Assembly: GCA_937892665.1 (NCBI GenBank) | Contig: CALBJF010000200.1 | Span: 1-6,683 of the forward strand | Origin: an uncultured euryarchaeote | Lineage (GTDB): Archaea > Thermoplasmatota > Poseidoniia > Poseidoniales > Poseidoniaceae | Length of the DNA: 6,683 nt | Reading direction: 5' to 3' | Shown here: positions 5,311-6,683 of the stretch, piece by piece | How the letters are laid out: every line of letters begins with the position of its first letter | Numbering within the stretch: position 1 is the first letter of the stretch | Notes under the pieces: model-generated | Told to the model about the DNA's origin: nothing | Database searches by the model: none | What the model saw: the letters and a program-made list of their open reading frames with translations, nothing else | Program-made: the position numbers and the translations under genes

Positions 5311-5750
5311 TCTGCTGGTTTAGGCCACTTCTTTTTCAAGGCCTTTTCAAGATCTTCATTCAGTATAGCATTCCACCAATCGCTTCCCTGCCAGATAGCA
5401 TACTTTCCTCGGATACCTCGTAAATCAGCGCCTTTGAGTTTACAATTTCTGAAGTTTGAGAGATTACATCGCGCTTTTCGTAAGTCTGCGCCCCTAAAAT
5501 CAGCTCCATCGAAAGCTGATTTCATGAGATCTGCTTCAACTAAAGACGCTTTACGGAAATCACAATCAGTAAAGTCGCCTTCTGTCAAATCGGCCTCATC
5601 GAGTATTGCTCTTCGAAACGTTGAGCCCTTGTGTCTTCCTTTACGGAGTAGCCCCTTACTATGATTTTGATATGAGTAGTCAAGAATGACGTTATTATCG
5701 GATTCTGGGTCGTCACGGGGGTCTCCCGTTCCGCCGCCTGACATGACCAT
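5292..5750 (-). CDS. Pentapeptide-repeat protein, 152 aa
   Basis: Residues 43-132 form about 18 tandem pentapeptides with a bulky hydrophobic residue every fifth position: F45, L50, L55, F60, F65, L70, L75, F80, F85, L90, F100, L105, L110, W120, W125 and L130. Ala or a small residue usually sits two before (ADL, ADF, ASL). Positions 95 and 115 (Cys, Gly) break the pattern. Such repeats fold as a right-handed square beta helix, here about 4.5 coils. The flanks are a disordered Gly/Asp/Pro-rich N-terminus (MSGGGTGDPRDDPESDN) and a Lys-rich C-terminal tail (ALKKKWPKP). There is no signal peptide, so it is probably cytoplasmic. Most family members have unknown roles; Qnr and MfpA bind DNA gyrase as DNA mimics, but nothing here shows that. 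The gene starts 7 bp after the winged-helix gene stop (an operon). ATG 5750 and ATG 5744 are both possible; GAGTGA upstream is better spaced for 5744. The tail overlaps the convergent membrane-protein gene. Confidence 0.9.
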   Translation of the reverse strand: MVMSGGGTGDPRDDPESDNNVILDYSYQNHSKGLLRKGRHKGSTFRRAILDEADLTEGDFTDCDFRKASLVEADLMKSAFDGADFRGADLRKARCNLSNFRNCKLKGADLRGIRGKYAIWQGSDWWNAILNEDLEKALKKKWPKPADHSDSS

Positions 5751-5757
5751 GATTCAC

Positions 5758-6291
5758 TCAGGAAGTTGATTGTTTATCGAGATGCGCCCTACCGGCATCT
5801 GTTAGAACTGCAAATCGATTTTTATCTCCATGTTCAAATGGTACTTCGAGTAATCCGCGTTCTCTAAGTCTGTTTAGGTACAGAGATAGATTTCCGGGAG
5901 GGTCGATTCCACCATCAGAAAAGAGTTGGTTGACAACACGAGGGGGACTATCTTGTATATTCTCTACATCACGAAGATAATGGATGGCTGCAAGTACCTG
6001 GTCGGGCTTCTTGTTCAGTGCACAATTCTCGACAAGAGATCTGAAGGCGGAACCCCGTTCCGGAAGACCTGCATCTCTCGCCGCATCGATAGCCGCTTCA
6101 ATTGCAGCATCTCTTGCATCTTTCACGCGTTCTAGGACAATCGACCAAGTGTCGTCATGTCGCATTTGAATGAGCCTAGCATCCACTTCTACGGTTGCTC
6201 CACTTACATCTATTTCCAAATCACCAGCAGTGACCATTATTTTTGCCTGTGCTACCATGTGTATCGTTCTTAGGAGTTTGACCTCATTCAT
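5758..6291 (-). CDS. Two-part protein with a C-terminal winged-helix domain, putative transcription regulator, 177 aa
   Basis: The N-terminal part (about 1-50) looks like a small beta domain, with AQAKIMVTAGDLEIDVSG (14-31) giving paired strands. An Ala-rich helix follows (52-74, VLERVKDARDAAIEAAIDAARDA), probably for oligomerisation. The C-terminal part reads as a winged helix. Helix 1 is at 96-108 (PDQVLAAIHYLRDV), helix 2 at 117-126 (PRVVNQLFSD), recognition helix 3 at about 132-146 (PGNLSLYLNRLRERG), then strand LLEVPF, wing HGDKNRFAVLT (154-164) and a final helix. 'L..YL.RLRERGLLE' is typical of archaeal wHTH proteins. ATG 6291 is used; ATG 6258 (Met12) is also plausible, just before the beta domain. 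The pentapeptide-repeat gene follows by 7 bp. Two 12-bp direct repeats lie 24-55 bp upstream, in the gap shared with the divergent secreted-protein gene, and could be its own operator. That regulatory role is inference. Confidence 0.8.
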   Translation of the reverse strand: MNEVKLLRTIHMVAQAKIMVTAGDLEIDVSGATVEVDARLIQMRHDDTWSIVLERVKDARDAAIEAAIDAARDAGLPERGSAFRSLVENCALNKKPDQVLAAIHYLRDVENIQDSPPRVVNQLFSDGGIDPPGNLSLYLNRLRERGLLEVPFEHGDKNRFAVLTDAGRAHLDKQSTS

Positions 6292-6314
6292 AACCCATTG
6301 TATTTTTGCAACGA

Positions 6315-6346
6315 TAACAAAATATCTACGGATGTAACAAAATATC
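6315..6346. repeat. Two exact 12-bp direct repeats, 20-bp period, in the divergent promoter region
   Basis: TAACAAAATATC occurs at 6315-6326 and again at 6335-6346, with an 8-bp unrelated spacer. A period of 20 bp is about two helical turns, which puts both copies on the same DNA face. On the - strand each reads GATATTTTGTTA. The proximal copy is about 30 bp from ATG 6291, so it may also hold the TATA element of the winged-helix/pentapeptide operon. On the + strand the distal copy could serve the secreted-protein gene with a leader of about 50 nt. Operator sites, duplicated TATA boxes or both fit. Confidence 0.6.
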
Positions 6347-6408
6347 GCCCTCTAACTCTGTAATCTAAGCGTAATCGACTTGAAGTATAGGTAGTCTGCG
6401 TAGATTGC

Positions 6409-6414
6409 AGGTGA
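6409..6414 (+). promoter_or_regulatory. Ribosome binding site of the secreted-protein gene
   Basis: AGGTGA, followed by T, matches the 16S 3'-end complement GGAGGTGATC and sits 4 nt before ATG 6419, a normal distance for this downstream part of the site. It supports the start of a gene that the window cuts off, and shows that this mRNA has a leader. Confidence 0.65.
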
Positions 6415-6418
6415 TACC

Positions 6419-6683
6419 ATGGACGAAGCCCGAACCCGTCGAAAATCTCTTTTCTTAGTTTCAATTTTATTAGCTTCAGTCCTATTTATTTCTCCCTCCA
6501 CAGGCTCTGCTACACAAGTCTCAACATTTGCTAACAATACCTCTAGCCTTTCGATTTCATCAGATGGCAATAATACTTCGCTTTCTTTAGAAATCGATTT
6601 GGAGAGAAATGTTACGTATCAAGATGCCTCCTTTATGGTTGACAGTTCTCATGCCTCTCCAACACCAGGAAGTGTTTACATCA
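6419..6683 (+). CDS. N-terminus of a secreted or surface protein, cut off by the window end
   Basis: An open frame of 88 codons from ATG 6419 has no stop before the window ends. Residues 1-31 form a clear Sec signal peptide: a basic start (MDEARTRRK), the hydrophobic core LFLVSILLASVLFI (11-24) and a small-residue cleavage zone STGSA just before TQVS. The mature part is rich in Ser, Asn and Thr, with several N-x-S/T sequons (Asn39/40, Asn51/52, Asn64), as expected for a glycosylated archaeal surface protein. The stretch SLSLEIDLERNVTYQDASFMV (54-74) looks like beta strands of a jelly-roll-like or other extracellular beta domain. A good ribosome site lies 4 nt upstream. The gene is divergent from the winged-helix operon, with a 127-bp gap holding direct repeats, so that regulator could control it. 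The family cannot be named from this fragment. Confidence 0.82.
   Translation, partial: MDEARTRRKSLFLVSILLASVLFISPSTGSATQVSTFANNTSSLSISSDGNNTSLSLEIDLERNVTYQDASFMVDSSHASPTPGSVYI

Noticed and set aside
5434..5664. 76-codon + strand frame with Lys-Ser-Ala repeats
   Set aside because: Its repeats are the antisense shadow of the pentapeptide repeats on the - strand, which have the clear five-residue structure.
5984..6169. + strand frame with Ala-Ala-Ser-Ile repeats
   Set aside because: It is the complement of the Ala-rich helix of the - strand winged-helix protein and not a separate gene.
6352..6570. 72-codon - strand frame at the right end
   Set aside because: It lies opposite a + strand frame that has a textbook signal peptide and ribosome site and stays open to the window end. 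The - strand product has no such support.
1..6683. CRISPR array, insertion sequence, toxin-antitoxin or phage-defence module
   Set aside because: No regularly spaced repeats, terminal inverted repeats, transposase, nuclease or toxin-like motifs were found. The only clear repeat pair is the two 12-bp copies at 6315-6346.

Overview
The window looks archaeal, most likely a planktonic marine euryarchaeon of the Marine Group II type (Poseidoniales) or a close relative among the Thermoplasmatota. This is inferred from several signs. There is a secreted protein with PKD domains, and a second one with sequons of the kind used for N-glycosylation. Small winged-helix proteins are present, and TATA-like boxes sit about 24-32 bp upstream of several starts. 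Strong Shine-Dalgarno sites appear only where a gene overlaps its neighbour or has a leader. The genes are short and tightly packed at moderate GC. No universal marker gene is present, so the exact lineage is not fixed by the sequence.

Layout. On the + strand from base 1: the 3' part of a PKD-domain surface protein; an unrecognised protein of about 117 aa; a 94-aa winged-helix protein; the biotin-transporter substrate-binding membrane subunit BioY; a HAD-IB hydrolase; and an unrecognised protein of about 299 aa. A tRNA-Arg(GCG) gene with encoded CCA lies on the - strand, two bases past the stop of the 299-aa gene. Back on the + strand come a 4HBT-type hotdog acyl-CoA thioesterase and a four-helix membrane protein joined by an 8-bp overlap with a strong SD. 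A - strand pair follows: a winged-helix protein and, 7 bp downstream, a pentapeptide-repeat protein whose 3' end overlaps the membrane-protein gene tail to tail. At the right edge a divergent + strand gene encodes the N-terminus of a secreted protein with a signal peptide; it runs out of the window.

How the genes work together. This looks like an ordinary housekeeping and accessory stretch of a streamlined genome, not one dedicated system. BioY points to uptake of biotin from the environment; no ATPase (EcfA) or EcfT subunit is in the window. The thioesterase and membrane protein are probably co-translated. The winged-helix/pentapeptide pair is the clearest regulator-plus-partner unit. It shares a divergent control region holding two exact 12-bp direct repeats 20 bp apart with the secreted-protein gene. 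No mobile elements, CRISPR arrays or rRNA were seen, and no gene-free stretch exceeds 300 bases; the longest, at 6292-6418, is that divergent control region.
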